A stretch of 64,000 nt of DNA, taken from assembly GCF_014205055.1 (NCBI RefSeq), contig NZ_JACHMS010000001.1:8460501-8524500 (forward strand). Direction: 5' to 3'. The DNA comes from Streptomyces luteogriseus. Its GTDB lineage: Bacteria; Actinomycetota; Actinomycetes; Streptomycetales; Streptomycetaceae. The position numbers and the translations under genes were made by a program. Each line of letters opens with the position of its first letter. Within the stretch, counting starts at the first letter, position 1. A model generated the notes under the pieces. That model did not search any database and was not told the origin of the DNA. It was given only the letters and a program-made list of their open reading frames with translations. Below are positions 7,592-16,427 of this stretch, one piece after another.

Positions 7592-9061
7592 ATGTCAAGC
7601 CTGGACGATCCAGTAGAAGCCGACATGTGCGCCGGCCGACGGCAGACGACCGAACTGGGGCCGGTGGCCGAGAGCTACGACCAGCTGCACCGCATCGACC
7701 TGCTCGGCGAGGCGCGGGCCGCACGAGGAGTGCCCGAAGGCACGTACGACTCGACGGTGTGCGCCGTCCTCCAGGCGTCCGAGGTGTGCCTGCTCAACCT
7801 GGCCCGGCTGGCGAACAGGACCCAGGCGTGCCTGCTGGCCGACGACATCCAGAGCGCCTCCCGCTACATCCAGTGGGCCGTAGGGTTCCACCGGTTGCTG
7901 CGCAGGCTCGGCACGGTCATTTTCGGCGCCCGCGGCATCTACGGAGCCGGCGTGTCCGCGGGGGCCACGACCGTGAGCATCTCCGAGTCCGCCGGCTACG
8001 CGGCCTACGTGGACGCGCTCCGGGGACTGGAGGACGTGGCCAAGGGCTCGCTGCTAACCGGCGCGCCCGAACTGACCCGCTCCACCATCGCCACCAAGAG
8101 CATCGACGACTCGCTGTACCGGGTGCTGCACGGCATCCGGATCGGCTGCCACGACGCCACCAAGTGGGAGAGCGACCTCACCGCCCTACCCATCGGGGTG
8201 AGCCGGAGCACCGACGAGCTGATCTCCGCAGAGACACTGGCGCGTGCGGTCGCCGCGACCGAGCTGCACGGGGACACCCTGCACGGCGAGTTCGTCGCCC
8301 TGCACCAGGTACCGGAGATCCTCTGCGCCGAGGCGAACGACCACCTCGAGGTCGCGATCCGGGCCATCCGCGCATCGGCTCTGAGCCGGGCGGCACAGCA
8401 CCTGACGGCCTGCCGGGAGCTGCTCGATCCGGTGGTCGACGCCCAGCGGGTGATGGCCGAACACCTCGCCACCGGGGAGTACCACGAGTTCCGGACGAAC
8501 CTGGGACCCGCCAGCGGTACGCACTCGCTGTCGATCAAGCAGCACATGTTCCGGGATCTGTTCAAGCACATGTGGAACGACCTCGAAACCTGGCTGCGCT
8601 CATTCGGCGCCTCGTCGCTGGAGGAGACCGTCAGGGACATCGACGCACGCCGCCACGACGACCCGGAGGCCTGGCTGCGGCACACCGTGGTCGACCAGGC
8701 GTTCAAGCTGCACTCCGCCCACCAGCAGTGGCGCCACGAGCATCTGCACATGCCCCGCAACTGCCTGGGCAGCGGCGGCACCAAATCCATGATCGGCATC
8801 CCGGACGGGCCCCAGGCGGTCTACAAGATGAGGGACGCGGCCAACGCCCAGCACTCACTGGCCACGATCCACCGGGCACGCCGGACGCCGCTGACGAACG
8901 CCGTGCCGGACTCGCCCATGGCCAAGCTCATCACCGATCCCAGCTCCCTCGACTCCGAACTGATGCGGGTCGTGGGCGAGGCGACACGCGAGTACTTCCC
9001 CCAGGTGCAAGAGCAGGGCTACCAGCCGTTCCGGTCCGGTGCGGCCGAGCGGAACCCGTAG
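7592..9061 (+). CDS. Tryptophan 2,3-dioxygenase superfamily haem protein (long, two-part)
   Basis: The 489-residue protein carries three landmarks of the TDO superfamily in order: FVALHQVPEILCAEANDHL (TDO helix with HQVYELWF), GPASGTHSLSIKQHMFRDL (TDO SPASGFQS) and WRHEHLHMPRNCLGSGGT (TDO W-R-x-x-H with the haem-ligand His, then GTGG). The first 190 residues contain another TDO-like helical segment, so the protein is much longer than the usual 280 to 300 residues. Members outside primary metabolism include haem-dependent tyrosine hydroxylases of antibiotic pathways (LmbB2, SfmD type) and MarE. Since tyrosine and DOPA feed CC-1065-type compounds, ring hydroxylation of a tyrosine- or tryptophan-like substrate is plausible. 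ATG 7592 follows the ferredoxin by 7 bp. Confidence 0.78.
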   Translation: MSSLDDPVEADMCAGRRQTTELGPVAESYDQLHRIDLLGEARAARGVPEGTYDSTVCAVLQASEVCLLNLARLANRTQACLLADDIQSASRYIQWAVGFHRLLRRLGTVIFGARGIYGAGVSAGATTVSISESAGYAAYVDALRGLEDVAKGSLLTGAPELTRSTIATKSIDDSLYRVLHGIRIGCHDATKWESDLTALPIGVSRSTDELISAETLARAVAATELHGDTLHGEFVALHQVPEILCAEANDHLEVAIRAIRASALSRAAQHLTACRELLDPVVDAQRVMAEHLATGEYHEFRTNLGPASGTHSLSIKQHMFRDLFKHMWNDLETWLRSFGASSLEETVRDIDARRHDDPEAWLRHTVVDQAFKLHSAHQQWRHEHLHMPRNCLGSGGTKSMIGIPDGPQAVYKMRDAANAQHSLATIHRARRTPLTNAVPDSPMAKLITDPSSLDSELMRVVGEATREYFPQVQEQGYQPFRSGAAERNP

Positions 9062-9072
9062 GAGCGCGCACG

Positions 9073-10569
9073 GTGACCACCACAGGATCCACAGCCTCCG
9101 ACATGCCCAAGGACGAGACAGCCCTCCTGCCGGGCTCCTCCGGTGGCGCCTGGCGAGGCAACGAGTACATCGCCAGCCTCAAGGACGAGCGGGAGGTCTG
9201 GTGCGACGGACGCCGGGTCGACGTGACCGGCGACCCGGGCTTCCGGCCCATGCTGTCCACGCTGGCCGGCCTCTACGACGCCCAGCACCTGCCCGAGCGC
9301 GCGGACGAGATGCTCCACCGGTCGGACACTTCCGGCAACCTCGTCAGCCTGTCGTACCTCGCGCCGGCCGACCGGGAGGGCCTCGGCCGCAAGTGGGCCA
9401 ACTCCCACCGCTGGGCGGAGGCCTCCTACGGCCAGCTCTCCCGGATACCCGACTTCATGTCGAACGTCGTGGTCGGGCTCTACGACTACCGCTTCGAACT
9501 GGCCAAGGTGGACCCCGAGTTCGGGCGCAACGCGGAGAACTACTACCACTACTGCCGCGAGAACGACCTCACCCTGACCCACGGCCTGGGCGACCCGCAG
9601 ATCGACCGCTCCGCGACCCCCGCCGAGCGGCCGGAACTGGGCCTGAGGGTGGTGCGGCGCGGCGCCGACGGCATCGTCGTCCGGGGAGCCAAACAGATCG
9701 CCACACTGGCGCCGTACGCCCACGACGTGCTCATCTACCTCTCGCCCGCGAACTATCTGCGTGAGGACCCCAGCTACGTCTGCTGGTTCGCCGCTCCACT
9801 GGCGACACCGGGCCTGCGCGTCCTGTGCCGCACGTCGTACGCCGACGGCTCCGGCGGCCTCTCCTCGCGCTACGACGAGCAGGACGCCATGCTGGTGTTC
9901 GACGACGTGTTCATCCCGATGGACCGGGTCTTCCTGCTCGACGACTCCCAGGCGGCCGTCCGTGGATTCGGCGAGCTGAACAAGTGGTCGCTCTACACCG
10001 GGCAGCTGCGCTACTACCACCGGCTGCGCACCATGCTCGGTGTCGCGTCGCTGCTGGCCCAGGCGATCGGCGTCGACAAGTTCCGGCAGGTCACGGATCT
10101 TCTCGGCGAGCTCACCTCGTACGTCGAGATCGTCCGGCTCGGCCTGGCCGCGATCGACGCCGAGAGCCGGCCCACCCCCTCGGGGCTGCTCGCCCCCGGC
10201 TCTACGGCGGCGCTGGACGCCGTCGCCGGCCGCTTCTCGACGCGGGGCTCGGAGATCATCCGGCAGATCGGCGCGTCGGGTCTGATCATGCAGCCCTCGG
10301 AGGCCGATCTGGGGACGTCCGAGCTGCGCGCGGTACTGGACACCTACATGTGCGGGCGCGACATGCGCGTGGACGAGAAGTCCCGGATCTTCCGCCTCGC
10401 CGCCGATCTCGCCGTCGACCGCTTCGGGATGCGTCAGGAGCTCTACGAGACGTGGAACCGCGGTGATCCCGCCCGGGTCCGCTCGATGCTCTATGCCCGC
10501 TATCCCGACCTGCAGCGCTGCGAAACCCAGGCCCGCGACCTGGCCGAAGGGCGGAACGACACCACATGA
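9073..10569 (+). CDS. HpaB-family FADH2-dependent aromatic monooxygenase
   Basis: The 498-residue protein matches the large component of 4-hydroxyphenylacetate 3-monooxygenase. It has NEYIASLKDEREVWCDG and VDVTGDPGFRPML at the N terminus, an acyl-CoA-dehydrogenase-like middle, and the DDVFIPMDRVFLLDD segment before the C-terminal helices. Such enzymes ortho-hydroxylate phenols or hydroxylate pyrroles and need FADH2 from a separate reductase (HpaC). No free HpaC is nearby; instead the very next gene, overlapping by ATGA, ends in an HpaC-like reductase domain. GTG 9073 is 11 bp past the TDO-like stop. Hydroxylation of tyrosine to DOPA, or of the indole ring later, is inferred. Confidence 0.9.
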   Translation: MTTTGSTASDMPKDETALLPGSSGGAWRGNEYIASLKDEREVWCDGRRVDVTGDPGFRPMLSTLAGLYDAQHLPERADEMLHRSDTSGNLVSLSYLAPADREGLGRKWANSHRWAEASYGQLSRIPDFMSNVVVGLYDYRFELAKVDPEFGRNAENYYHYCRENDLTLTHGLGDPQIDRSATPAERPELGLRVVRRGADGIVVRGAKQIATLAPYAHDVLIYLSPANYLREDPSYVCWFAAPLATPGLRVLCRTSYADGSGGLSSRYDEQDAMLVFDDVFIPMDRVFLLDDSQAAVRGFGELNKWSLYTGQLRYYHRLRTMLGVASLLAQAIGVDKFRQVTDLLGELTSYVEIVRLGLAAIDAESRPTPSGLLAPGSTAALDAVAGRFSTRGSEIIRQIGASGLIMQPSEADLGTSELRAVLDTYMCGRDMRVDEKSRIFRLAADLAVDRFGMRQELYETWNRGDPARVRSMLYARYPDLQRCETQARDLAEGRNDTT

Positions 10570-13500
10570 GTCTCGACAGCATCCGGCTCGAAGGCGTCAC
10601 GACCCACAACCTCAAGTCGGTCGACGTCTCCTTCCCCAAGGGGAAGCTGGTCGTCGCCGCGGGCGTCTCCGGATCGGGCAAGTCGTCCCTGGTCATCGAC
10701 ACCCTCTTCGAACACTCCAAGACGCTCTACCTGGGCGCCCTGTCCAGCAAGTCCCTCGACATGGGCGACGGCGACTACCAGTTCGACCGGATCGCGGGGA
10801 CCCAGCCGCCGGTGGCCCTGCGCCAGCGCGACGGCGGCTACTCCAATCCCCGCTCGACCGTGGGGACCCTCACCGGCCTCGACGGGCTGTACCGGCTGTT
10901 GTTCGGCGCCGGTTCGCGGCCGGTGTGCCCGGCCTGTCTCGGCCCGACCGGCCCGGACCTGTTCTGCGACGACTGCGGTTGCTTCGCCGAACCCCACTCC
11001 GCGAAGCACTTCAGCCCCAACCGCAAGGAGGGCAAGTGCCTCCAGTGCGACGGGATCGGCGAACTCGTCGGCTTCTCACTGGACAAGATCATCCCGGACC
11101 GGTCGAAGACGCTCACCGAGATCTGGGACGGTGCCGACCCCGGGACGTTCGCCGTCCCCAACGTGCGCAAGGCCTTCGAGGCGATGGCCGCGGACATCGG
11201 CCTGGACCTCGGCCTGCCGTTCGAGAAGCTGAGCGCGGAGCAGACCGAGCGGGTGCTGCACGGCTCGGACACGATCTACACGCTCAAGATCCGCAAGGTC
11301 ACCAACGACTTCCGTTTCGAGGGCATTCTGGGCTTCCTGGAGCGCGCGTACCGGAACGCGTCGTCGGCCGCCCGCAAGAACGCCTTCACCAATTACCTCG
11401 GACGGGAAGTCTGCCCCGGGTGCAAGGGAGGGCGGCTGCGCCCCGAGTCGCTCAGGGCGACGGTGGCCGGGCACACCTTCCACGACTTCCAGAGCGACGA
11501 ACTGTCGCGCTCGATCACCCGGCTGCGCGACGGGCTCTCGTCCGGTGCGGTGCCGGCGCAGGTGCGTGAACTCGCCTCCGCGATCGTCAAGCAGAGCGCG
11601 AACATCGAGGAGGTCGGCCTCGGACACCTGCAACTGCGGCGGCCGGTCATCACCCTCTCCGGCGGTGAACTGCAACGGCTGCTGCTCGCTCAGCATCTGG
11701 CCAGCGACCTGACCGGCGTCATGTACGTCCTCGACGAACCGACCGCCGGTCTGCACGAGGCCGACACCGGGAAGATCCTCACCTCCCTGCGACGGCTGCG
11801 CGATCTCGGGAACACCGTCATCGTCATCGAGCACGACGAGTCGGTGATCCGTGCCGCCGACTGGATCGTCGAGCTGGGGCCCGGGGCCGGCTCCCGCGGC
11901 GGCGAGATCGTCTTCGAGGGCCGCTTCGCCGACCTGCTGAGCTCCGGTGACTCACCGACGGCGACCGCCATGCTGTCCGGCGGGCCGTCGCGGACGAGGG
12001 CCGAGCTCGCCGACGCCGCCTGGCTCGAAGTGCGCGGCATCACGCGCAACAACGTGGTCGACCAGACCGCGACGTTCCCGCTGGGCGGGCTCACCTGCGT
12101 CTCCGGCGTGTCCGGCGCCGGCAAGAGCTCCCTGGTGGCCGGCCTCCACGCATCGGTCTCCCGGGCCATCGCCCAGCGGTCGACCGGCACGGTGGCCGCG
12201 AACGCCGCCATCCGGGGAGCCGAAGCCCTCGACGACGTCATCTACGTCGAGCAGCGGCCGATCGGACGCTCCAGCCGGAGCACGCTCGTCACCTACATCG
12301 GCATCAGCGACCACATCCGCGACGCCTTCGCCGGCAGCGCCGACGCGGTCGAACGCGGCCTGGGCCGAGGCGAGTTCAGCCCGAACGTCGCCGGGGGACG
12401 GTGCGAGTCCTGCAAGGGACTCGGGCTGGCCGAGATCGAGATGACCCTCTTCAAGAGCGAGTTCATCGTCTGCCCCGAGTGCGAGGGCCGACGGTTCCAG
12501 GAGCACGTCCTCGATGTGCGGCTGGGCGACAAGAACATCCACGACGTGCTGTCCATGACCGTCGAGGACGCACTCGGATGGTTCGACGCGAAGAGCAGTC
12601 CCAAGGTCGTCCAAGCGCTCGGCGTGCTCGGCGAGTTCGGCCTCGGCTACCTGCAACTCGGCTGCTCGACGACCACGTTGTCCGGTGGTGAGGCGCAGCG
12701 GCTCAACCTGGCCGGCGAGCTCCTCAAACAGCGCCGCAGCCGCACGCTGTTCATCTTCGACGAGCCGACACGGGGCCTGCACGCCGCCGACATCCGTCAC
12801 CTGCTGGCCCTCTTCGAGCGCCTGATATCCACCGGCAACACCATCGTGGTCATCGAGCACGACGTGAAGGTGATCGCCATCGCCGACTGGGTGATCGATC
12901 TGGGGCCCGGCGCCGGCCGCGAGGGCGGCCGGGTGGTGCACAGCGGGACACCAGAGCAACTCGCGGACAACGCGGCGAGCGTGACCGGCGAGTTCGTACG
13001 CCGGCTGCGCGACGACCCCGGCCCGCCGATGCCGGAGCCCCACCCCGCCGGACACCCCCGGCCGAGCGCGGCGCCGGACCTCGGGGTCATCGGCGAGCTT
13101 CTGCCACGGGCCGTCACGGTGGTCGCCGGCACGGCACGCCAGTCCGAGCGGAACGGGCCGACACCGTACGGCCTGGTGATCGGATCACTCACCGTCGTCT
13201 CCGACGAACTCGCCCTGATCGGCTTCCTGGTCCGCTCGGGCAGCACCAGCTGGAACGCCATCGCGGAGACCGGCCGGTTCTGCGTCAACATCCTCGGCGA
13301 GGACCAGCACGAGGTGTCCGACGCCTTCTCTCAGGGCAGGCCCGACAGCCGCTTCGACGCCCTCGCGTGGACCCCCTCGGCCAACGGCTGCCCGCGGCTC
13401 CCCGGGGCCGTCGGCACCATCGACTGCAGTCTCAAATCGTCCTACCGGATCGGCGACCACGAGTTCGTCCTGGCGACGGTCGTCAGCGTCGACATGCAGG

Positions 13501-13601
13501 GCGGCGCAGACCGCCGTCCCCTGCTCCGGACCGAACGTGGCGACAGCGCTCTCGACGACTACGGGTGGCGCCGGTTCGCCCGGGAAGCGGAGGCCAGGTG
13601 A
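10566..13601 (+). CDS. UvrA-like ABC ATPase fused to C-terminal flavin reductase domain
   Basis: The 1011-residue protein has a UvrA part (residues 1 to about 815). Walker A1 is GVSGSGKSS (33 to 41), zinc-type Cys pairs follow, signature 1 is LSGGELQRL (364 onward) and Walker B1 is YVLDEPTAGL. The second half has GVSGAGKSSLV, a CxxC pair, LSGGEAQRLNLAGEL and FIFDEPTRGL. Walker A1 to signature 1 spans about 325 residues, roughly 130 fewer than in E. coli UvrA, so the UvrB-binding region appears absent, as in DrrC/UvrA2 resistance proteins. After a Pro-rich linker, residues 837 to 1011 form an HpaC-like flavin reductase (YGLVIGSLTVVSDELALIGF; FCVNILGEDQ; GDHEFVLATVVSV). The frame is open throughout. 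Likely double role: removal of drug from DNA, and FADH2 supply to the HpaB-like enzyme. Confidence 0.9.
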   Translation: MSLDSIRLEGVTTHNLKSVDVSFPKGKLVVAAGVSGSGKSSLVIDTLFEHSKTLYLGALSSKSLDMGDGDYQFDRIAGTQPPVALRQRDGGYSNPRSTVGTLTGLDGLYRLLFGAGSRPVCPACLGPTGPDLFCDDCGCFAEPHSAKHFSPNRKEGKCLQCDGIGELVGFSLDKIIPDRSKTLTEIWDGADPGTFAVPNVRKAFEAMAADIGLDLGLPFEKLSAEQTERVLHGSDTIYTLKIRKVTNDFRFEGILGFLERAYRNASSAARKNAFTNYLGREVCPGCKGGRLRPESLRATVAGHTFHDFQSDELSRSITRLRDGLSSGAVPAQVRELASAIVKQSANIEEVGLGHLQLRRPVITLSGGELQRLLLAQHLASDLTGVMYVLDEPTAGLHEADTGKILTSLRRLRDLGNTVIVIEHDESVIRAADWIVELGPGAGSRGGEIVFEGRFADLLSSGDSPTATAMLSGGPSRTRAELADAAWLEVRGITRNNVVDQTATFPLGGLTCVSGVSGAGKSSLVAGLHASVSRAIAQRSTGTVAANAAIRGAEALDDVIYVEQRPIGRSSRSTLVTYIGISDHIRDAFAGSADAVERGLGRGEFSPNVAGGRCESCKGLGLAEIEMTLFKSEFIVCPECEGRRFQEHVLDVRLGDKNIHDVLSMTVEDALGWFDAKSSPKVVQALGVLGEFGLGYLQLGCSTTTLSGGEAQRLNLAGELLKQRRSRTLFIFDEPTRGLHAADIRHLLALFERLISTGNTIVVIEHDVKVIAIADWVIDLGPGAGREGGRVVHSGTPEQLADNAASVTGEFVRRLRDDPGPPMPEPHPAGHPRPSAAPDLGVIGELLPRAVTVVAGTARQSERNGPTPYGLVIGSLTVVSDELALIGFLVRSGSTSWNAIAETGRFCVNILGEDQHEVSDAFSQGRPDSRFDALAWTPSANGCPRLPGAVGTIDCSLKSSYRIGDHEFVLATVVSVDMQGGADRRPLLRTERGDSALDDYGWRRFAREAEAR

Positions 13602-14632
13602 CGACGACCACGCCCATCGCGACGCACTACGAACGGTTCCTGGACCTGCTCACCCGGGACCACGGCGCCGCGGCGGACCGCCGCGACACGCACAAGTCGC
13701 GCTACGGCGAGCGGCTCGACCCCTCGGGCGCGTCACAGCCGGTCGTGCTGACCCGCGACGAGTGGATCCGCAGCCAGATCGACCTGACCCTGGCCCTGGG
13801 CCGCCTGCTGACCGAGGACGACGTCGTCGTCTCGGCCGTGCCGTACGAACTGTCGTTCATCGGCGCCCAGGTGGACCGTGTGATCGAGATGGTCGGCGCC
13901 TCGGTGATCAGTGTCGGGACGAGCGGGACCATCTGCCCGATGCCGCGGCTGCTCGGGCTGATCGAGCAGTACGAGGTGACGGCCCTGGTGTGCTCACCGA
14001 GCTTCGCCGCGGAGCTGGCGGGCCTCGCGGCGTCGCTGGGCAGGCGCCCGGCGGACTCCACGATCCGGACGATCGTCTGCGTGGGGGAGGCCTGCTCCAC
14101 CGAGCGCCTCGACCGCATCGGCGCCGCCTGGGCGGCGAGGACCTCCGCCCTGTACGGCACACCGTCGACACCGACGGTCGCCGTCGCCTGCGACCACGGC
14201 GCACTGCACCTGTGCGACCACCGGCTGCGGGCGGAGGTCCGCGGTGGTGCGCGCGGAGAGCTGCTCCTGGACGGCTCACCGACCGGCGAGGCCGTCGAGC
14301 TGTGGCCGGCGGACCGCCGCTGCGACTGCGGTTCCGAGAGCCGGGTCCTGGTGCCGCTCGGGAGCATGGCGTCGGCGGTACGCGGACCGGACGGGCTGGT
14401 CTCGGCGTCGGACGTGGAGCGGATCGTGTTCCGCCACCGGAGGCTCGCACCGCACTTCGCCTGCGTCGTCCGGGACGGCACCTTCCATGTGACCTGCGCC
14501 GTGACCGACTCCCAGGCGGTGGACGCGGGCGCGATGCGGCGCGCGATCCGCAGCGGCGTCGACGAGGCGCTCGGAGTCGAGGCCGAGGTCACGATCGTCG
14601 GCGTGCAGGACTGGAGTACCGCCCCGTCATGA
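13598..14632 (+). CDS. Degenerate PaaK-like adenylate-forming protein (probable pseudoenzyme)
   Basis: The 344-residue protein aligns with the PaaK-like gene at 5967 but lacks about 100 N-terminal residues and the ATP-handling motifs. The A3 loop SSGTGNGRP corresponds here to a broken PSGASQPV, the A5 motif SMFGMTETN to ALYGTPSTP (catalytic Glu lost), and the A8 YRTGD is absent. Shared blocks such as SAVPYELSFIGAQVDRVIEMVG versus the equivalent region at 5967 leave little doubt about ancestry. GTG 13598 overlaps the UvrA stop (GTGA). It is maintained as an open reading frame inside the operon, so it is probably a regulatory or structural partner, perhaps of the intact ligase, rather than a decaying gene. 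Confidence 0.8.
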   Translation: MTTTTPIATHYERFLDLLTRDHGAAADRRDTHKSRYGERLDPSGASQPVVLTRDEWIRSQIDLTLALGRLLTEDDVVVSAVPYELSFIGAQVDRVIEMVGASVISVGTSGTICPMPRLLGLIEQYEVTALVCSPSFAAELAGLAASLGRRPADSTIRTIVCVGEACSTERLDRIGAAWAARTSALYGTPSTPTVAVACDHGALHLCDHRLRAEVRGGARGELLLDGSPTGEAVELWPADRRCDCGSESRVLVPLGSMASAVRGPDGLVSASDVERIVFRHRRLAPHFACVVRDGTFHVTCAVTDSQAVDAGAMRRAIRSGVDEALGVEAEVTIVGVQDWSTAPS

Positions 14633-14702
14633 CCCGCACCCCGCCGCGGCACGCAGTGGCCGCGGCCCATCCACCCGGTGGCATCTCGAGGAGACAAGAC
14701 GC

Positions 14703-15641
14703 ATGAGGGTAGCGGTAGTACAGACCCAGTGGGTCGACGACCCCGAAGACGGCCTGCGCAACGCCTACCAGGCGATCGAGGACGTGTGCGGTGCCGGCGA
14801 CATCGACCTGGTGTGCTTTCCCGAGTTCCTGCTCGGCCCGCCGTGGTACATGCCCGGGCAGGACGGGCTGAAAGGACGGACCGACACCCCGATACCGGGG
14901 CCGATCGTCGACGGCTTCCAGTCCCTGGCCCGCAAGCTCAACACGCACATCCTGCTGGGGTCGCTCGTCGAGGACATGCAGGACGGCATGTACCGCAACA
15001 CGTCCCTGCTGATCGGCCGGCAGGGCGTCATCACCGGCCGCGCCGTCAAGGCGCACCCCTTCGGCAACGAGATGGTGGTGTGCCGCCAGACGGACGCGCT
15101 CGGCGTGCTGTCGACCGAGTTCGGGCAGATCGGCATCGCCGTGTGCTCGGACTTCTGGATCCCCGAGGTCGTCCGGCTGCTGGCCCTGGCCGGCGCACGA
15201 ACGGTCTTCGTACCGGGCGGGACCCTGGGGCAGAACCAGCCGCTCATGGTGAACGCCCTGCGCACCGCGGCGTACCTGAACGACGTCAACATCGTCTACG
15301 CCAGCTCGGTCGGCGTCGTCCGCGGCAAACGCGGTGACCGGCTCGTGGAGATCCACTTCGCCGGCACCAGCCTGGTCGCGAGCCCGGACGGCGTGCTCGC
15401 GCAGGCCGGCAGCGACGAGCCGGAGACCCTCGTGGTCGACATCGACGAGCCCGCGGACGGCGACGGCCGCCGCTGGCAGCAACTGCGCAGGCCCGACGCC
15501 TACCGGGCGCTGCTCACCCCGTACGCCGGAGCGGACCGGGATCTCGCGGGCGAACTGCGGGCGAGCCTGACCGGGGGCGGCGGCCCGGACCGGGGCCGGC
15601 CCGCCGCCGCGACCAGCACACATGAGGGGACTCGTTCGTGA
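14703..15641 (+). CDS. Nitrilase-superfamily amidohydrolase, complete catalytic triad
   Basis: This 312-residue protein is the only one of four nitrilase homologues in the cluster with a full Glu-Lys-Cys triad: Glu41 (VCFPEFL), Lys116 (RAVKAHPF) and Cys148 (AVCSDFW). The superfamily cleaves, or runs in reverse to form, non-peptide C-N bonds (amidases, N-carbamoylases, N-acyltransferases). Its start ATG 14703 has a GAGGAG site 9 bp upstream and follows the longest gap within the cluster core (70 bp), so an internal promoter is possible here. It is followed with overlap by a Cys-less homologue, suggesting that the two are produced together and may assemble. The substrate is unknown; trimming or forming an amide of an aromatic subunit is inferred. 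Confidence 0.88.
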   Translation: MRVAVVQTQWVDDPEDGLRNAYQAIEDVCGAGDIDLVCFPEFLLGPPWYMPGQDGLKGRTDTPIPGPIVDGFQSLARKLNTHILLGSLVEDMQDGMYRNTSLLIGRQGVITGRAVKAHPFGNEMVVCRQTDALGVLSTEFGQIGIAVCSDFWIPEVVRLLALAGARTVFVPGGTLGQNQPLMVNALRTAAYLNDVNIVYASSVGVVRGKRGDRLVEIHFAGTSLVASPDGVLAQAGSDEPETLVVDIDEPADGDGRRWQQLRRPDAYRALLTPYAGADRDLAGELRASLTGGGGPDRGRPAAATSTHEGTRS

Positions 15642-16426
15642 CCATCTTCGTAGCGCAGCACGCCCGCCGGGCGACCCCTGAGGCGACGGCCTCGGCCGTA
15701 CTCGACGATCTCGACAGCCGGGTGACCGACGAGGCGTCGTTCCTCGTCCTCCCCGAGAACGTGTTCACCAACGGCGGCGACGTCCAGGAGCTGCCCCGGC
15801 GGCTGCGCGAGGAGTGCCTGGACCGGCTGACGGCACTGGCGCGGACCCGCGGCACCTACGTGCTCACCGGCTCGTGGACGGAGACACGGCCGGGCGGCGG
15901 GCTGGTGCAGGTGACCAGGCTGCTGGACCCGGGCGGCTCGGAGTGCGCCCGGGTGGAGCGGCCCGTCCTGCCCGACGGGACGACCGGCACCGGCGACGAC
16001 TTCCCCGTCGTCGAGACGCCGTTCGGCCGCGTCGGGGTGCTCCTGGGCCCCGATTTCTGGCTGGTCGAACCGCCGCGCATCGAGTGCCTGGCCGGTGCGG
16101 AGCTGCTGCTGGTGGCCGGGTCCCTCGACGGCAGGCAGCAGGCATCGCAGCGCGCCGCGGTGTGGGGGATCGCGACCCTCAACACCGTCGCGGTCGTCTT
16201 CGCCGGTTCGCTGAGCGAACGCTGCGGCGGGGGCAGTGCCGTGGCGGTGCCCGAGGGTTTCGTCGCCGAGGCGGGCACCGACGAGGGTGTCATCGAGGCG
16301 CCCTGGGACGTCGAGAGGATCCGGCACCTTCGCGAACCCGACCTGCGCTTCCAGCAGACCCTCTGGTTCGGGCTGTGGGCGCGCCGGACGGAGCTGTACA
16401 CGGACCTGACGGCGCAGGTGAGTTGA
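15638..16426 (+). CDS. Nitrilase-superfamily protein lacking catalytic Cys and Lys (pseudoenzyme)
   Basis: The 262-residue protein keeps the nitrilase fold signatures (FLVLPENVFTNGG with Glu40; VGVLLGPDFW; the C-terminal sandwich strands). The nucleophile position is Gly137 instead of Cys, and the Lys position is Arg or Pro (RVERPVLP near 108). It cannot work by the usual covalent mechanism. GTG 15638 overlaps the stop of the intact nitrilase. Nitrilases assemble through conserved surfaces into dimers and spirals, so a dead subunit pairing with the active enzyme at 14703 is a reasonable hypothesis. A short-chain binding or scaffold role is equally possible. Confidence 0.82.
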   Translation: MTIFVAQHARRATPEATASAVLDDLDSRVTDEASFLVLPENVFTNGGDVQELPRRLREECLDRLTALARTRGTYVLTGSWTETRPGGGLVQVTRLLDPGGSECARVERPVLPDGTTGTGDDFPVVETPFGRVGVLLGPDFWLVEPPRIECLAGAELLLVAGSLDGRQQASQRAAVWGIATLNTVAVVFAGSLSERCGGGSAVAVPEGFVAEAGTDEGVIEAPWDVERIRHLREPDLRFQQTLWFGLWARRTELYTDLTAQVS

Positions 16427-16427
16427 G

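Noticed and set aside
14629..14706. 25-codon frame MTRTPPRHAV... between the degenerate ligase and the intact nitrilase
   Set aside because: It is short, has no ribosome site of its own and has ordinary composition; it overlaps the nitrilase start. There is not enough to call a peptide.
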